A stretch of DNA of 64,000 bases, taken from NCBI RefSeq assembly GCF_052857255.1, contig NC_135504.1, forward strand, positions 143,370,121 to 143,434,120, given 5' to 3'. The translations under genes were made by a program, and so were the position numbers. Position 1 is the stretch's first letter; each line of letters starts with the position of its first letter. Shown here in pieces: positions 62,062-64,000 of the stretch. The notes beneath the pieces were generated by a model. That model ran no database searches and was not told the DNA's origin. It saw nothing but the letters and a program-made list of their open reading frames with translations. This DNA is from Amblyomma americanum. Its lineage: Eukaryota; Arthropoda; Arachnida; Ixodida; Ixodidae.

Positions 62062-63430
62062 CATGAATCTTGCTAGATTCGATCTAAAACGATGTATCCC
62101 GTTGTTTTGAGCCGGAATACAAGTTTTCGTGCAGTTCTGGGAGAAAAAGTTTAACCTTTCTCTCGTCTACTCTTCGACGACTTGTAAAATCGATGCTCGT
62201 GAATCTTGCTGGTTTCGATCTATAACGATGTATCCCGTTGTTTTGAGCCGGAATACAATTTTTCGCGCTGTTCGGAGAGAAAACGCTTACACCTTTCTAT
62301 CGTTTACTCTTCGACGACTTGTAATATCGATGCTCGTGAATCTTGCTAGTTTCGATCTAAAACGATGTAACCTGTTGTTTTGAGCCGGAATACATGTTTT
62401 CGCGCCGTTCTGAGAGAAAAAGTTTACACCTTTCTCTCGTCTACTCTTCGACTACTTGTAAAATCGATGCTCGTGAATCTTGCTAGTTTCGACCTAAAAC
62501 AATGTTTGCCGTTGTTTTGAGCCGGAATACAAGTTTTCGCGCAGTTCTGAGAGAAAAAGTTTACACCTTTCTCTCGTCTACTATTCGACGACTTGTAAAA
62601 TCGATTCTCGTGAATCTTGCTAGTTTCGACCTAAAACGATGTATCCTGTTGTTTTCAGCCGGAATACAAGTTTTCGCGCAGTTCTGAGAGAAAAAGTATA
62701 CACCTTTCTCTCGTGTACTCTTCGACGACTTGTAAAATCGATGCTAGTGAATCTTGCTAGTTTCGATCTAAAACGATGTAACCCGTTGTTTTGAGCCGGA
62801 ATACAAGTTTTCGCGCAGTTCTGAGAGAAAAAGTTTACACCTTACTCTCGTCTACTATTCGACGACTTGTAAAATCGATGCTCGTGAATCTTGCTAGTTT
62901 CAATCTAAAACGACGTATGCCGTTGTTTTGAGCCGGAATATAAGTTTTCGCGAAGTTCTGAGAGAAAAAGTTTACACATTTCTCTCGTCTACTCTTCGAC
63001 GACTTGTAATATCGATGCTCGTGAATCTTGCTAGTTTCGATCTAAAACGATGTAACCCGTTGTTTTGAGCCGGAAAACACGTTTTCGCTCAGTTCTGAGA
63101 GAAAAAGTTTAACCTTTCTCTCGTCTACTCTTCGACGACTTGTAAAATCGATGCTCGTGAATCTTGCTAGTTTCGACCTAAAACGATGTTTGCCGTTGTT
63201 TTGAGCCGGAATACAAGTTTTCGCGCAGTTCTGAGAGAAAAAGTTTACACCCCTTCTCTCGTGTACTCTTCGACGACTTGTAAAATCGATGCTCGTGAAT
63301 CTTGCTAGTTTCGATCTAAAACGATGAATCCCGTTGTTTTGAGCCGGAATACAAGTTTTCGCGCAGTTCTGAGAGAAAAAGTTTACACCTTTCTCTCGTC
63401 TACTCTTCGACGACTTGTAAAATCGATGCT
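62062..63430 (+). repeat. 11-monomer HOR, copy C, one monomer deleted
   Basis: Matches copy B at 1,506 bp up to about 62,501 and at 1,369 bp from about 62,560. Exactly one 137-bp monomer, the CTCTCTCTCG/ACGATTTG one, is missing. A GTTTAACC patch replaces GTTTACACC near 63,109, and CGTTTACTC occurs near 62,302. Confidence 0.9.
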
Positions 63431-64000
63431 CATGAATCTTGCTAGATTCGATCTAAAACGATGTATCCCGTTGTTTTGAGCCGGAATACAATTTTTCGCG
63501 CTGTTCGGAGAGAAAACGCTTACACCTTTCTATCGTCTACTCTTCGACGACTTGTAATATCGATGCTCGTGAATCTTGCTAGTTTCGATCTAAAACGATG
63601 TAACCTGTTGTTTTGAGCCGGAATACATGTTTTCGCGCCGTTCTGAGAGAAAAAGTTTACACCTTTCTCTCGTCTACTCTTCGACTACTTGTAAAATCGA
63701 TGCTCGTGAATCTTGCTAGTTTCGACCTAAAACAATGTTTGCCGTTGTTTTGAGCCGGAATACAAGTTTTCGCGCAGTTCTGAGAGAAAAAGTTTACACC
63801 TTTCTCTCGTCTACTATTCGACGACTTGTAAAATCGATTCTCGTGAATCTTGCTAGTTTCGACCTAAAACGATGTATCCTGTTGTTTTCAGCCGGAATAC
63901 AAGTTTTCGCGCAGTTCTGAGAGAAAAAGTATACACCTTTCTCTCGTGTACTCTTCGACGACTTGTAAAATCGATGCTAGTGAATCTTGCTAGTTTCGAT
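63431..64000 (+). repeat. 11-monomer HOR, copy D, two monomers missing, cut by window
   Basis: Aligns to copy C at 1,233 bp (9 x 137) from 63,484 on. It shares the deletion seen in copy C and also lacks the GTTCTGGGAG/GTTTAACC monomer, going straight from a CTAGATTCG monomer into AATTTTTCGCGCTG. The copy continues past the window end. Confidence 0.88.

Larger units (their letters stand above)
1..64000 (+). repeat. 137-bp satellite DNA array (about 467 tandem monomers)
   Basis: The whole window is a head-to-tail array of one 137-bp monomer. The register used here begins at GTTTTCGCGCAG (bases 1, 138, and so on) and ends at CCGGAATACAA. By-eye consensus composition is 57 G/C of 137 (about 42%). 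Common variants are 136 bp (CTAAACG instead of CTAAAACG), 138 bp (GACGTCTTTG instead of GACGACTTG) and 135 bp (GAAAAAAAGTACACC). No monomer is inverted and no non-satellite sequence interrupts the array. Known satellite biology suggests centromeric, pericentromeric or subtelomeric heterochromatin, but the sequence does not say which. I do not recognise the family. All open frames here, the longest about 142 codons, are readings of the monomer rather than genes. Confidence 0.98.

Noticed and set aside
1..64000. CRISPR array
   Set aside because: The whole 137-bp unit is conserved, with no unique spacers between short repeats, and there are no cas genes.
1..64000. Repeat-protein gene (ankyrin-, WD- or collagen-like)
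   Set aside because: Repeat length is not a multiple of three, stops occur in every frame within one to three monomers, and single-base indels are tolerated.
1..64000. Ribosomal DNA or 5S gene cluster
   Set aside because: A 137-bp period is too short for an rDNA or 5S unit with spacer, and no 5S or rRNA core sequence is recognisable.
1..64000. Telomeric repeat tracts or array boundary
   Set aside because: No TTAGGG, TTTAGGG, TTAGG or related tandem tract was seen, and the satellite runs through both window ends.
1..64000. Mobile element insertion
   Set aside because: No terminal repeats, target-site duplications, poly-A tails or transposase/reverse-transcriptase motifs; every segment aligns to the monomer.

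Overview
The whole 64 kb window is one uninterrupted, head-to-tail satellite DNA array. The repeat unit is 137 bp (variants 135-138 bp), giving about 467 monomers, all in the same orientation. The array enters at base 1 and leaves at base 64,000, so the real locus is longer than the window. I found no credible gene, RNA gene, transposon, CRISPR array, telomeric repeat or non-satellite insert on either strand.

The window is almost certainly eukaryotic: a long array of near-identical non-coding monomers with nested higher-order repeats (HORs) is typical of centromeric, pericentromeric or subtelomeric heterochromatin, resolved by long-read assembly. I do not recognise the family and cannot name the species. 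The consensus is about 42% GC and unusually rich in CpG (about 11 per monomer, roughly 1.9 times expectation), which argues against long-term heavy CpG methylation with deamination.

Layout. 1-7.4 kb: a 13-monomer (1,779 bp) duplication, a 7-monomer (959 bp) duplication, and a copy of the window start returning 6,434 bp later. 7.4-17.5 kb: interleaved long duplications (spacings 4,110, 4,656 and 2,468 bp) with small 275-bp dimer arrays and chimeric monomers. 17.5-23.7 kb: a block repeated at 3,424 bp, shifting to 3,560 bp after one extra monomer. 24.3-29.5 kb: the cleanest HOR, a 2,600-bp (19-monomer) unit present twice with no difference at any point I compared, plus a partial third copy at 31.8-33.6 kb. 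29-48 kb: blocks repeated at 5,060, 7,517, 4,648 and 6,560 bp. 47.6-58.7 kb: blocks repeated at 6,702/6,839 and 2,187 bp. 58.6-64 kb: a 3-monomer duplication, then an 11-monomer (1,506 bp) tandem HOR whose later copies lost single whole monomers.

Block spacings are near multiples of 137 bp, and several clear changes between copies add or remove whole monomers or dimers. This is the signature of unequal exchange between monomers in register. Variant classes are zoned along the array, and short mosaic monomers suggest gene conversion. Within the monomer the notable structures are an 8-bp perfect inverted repeat (positions 17-43), an internal degenerate direct repeat (52-74 and 93-109), and a weak CENP-B-box-like motif in the 136-bp variants. 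Block boundaries are by eye and good to roughly 20-50 bp.
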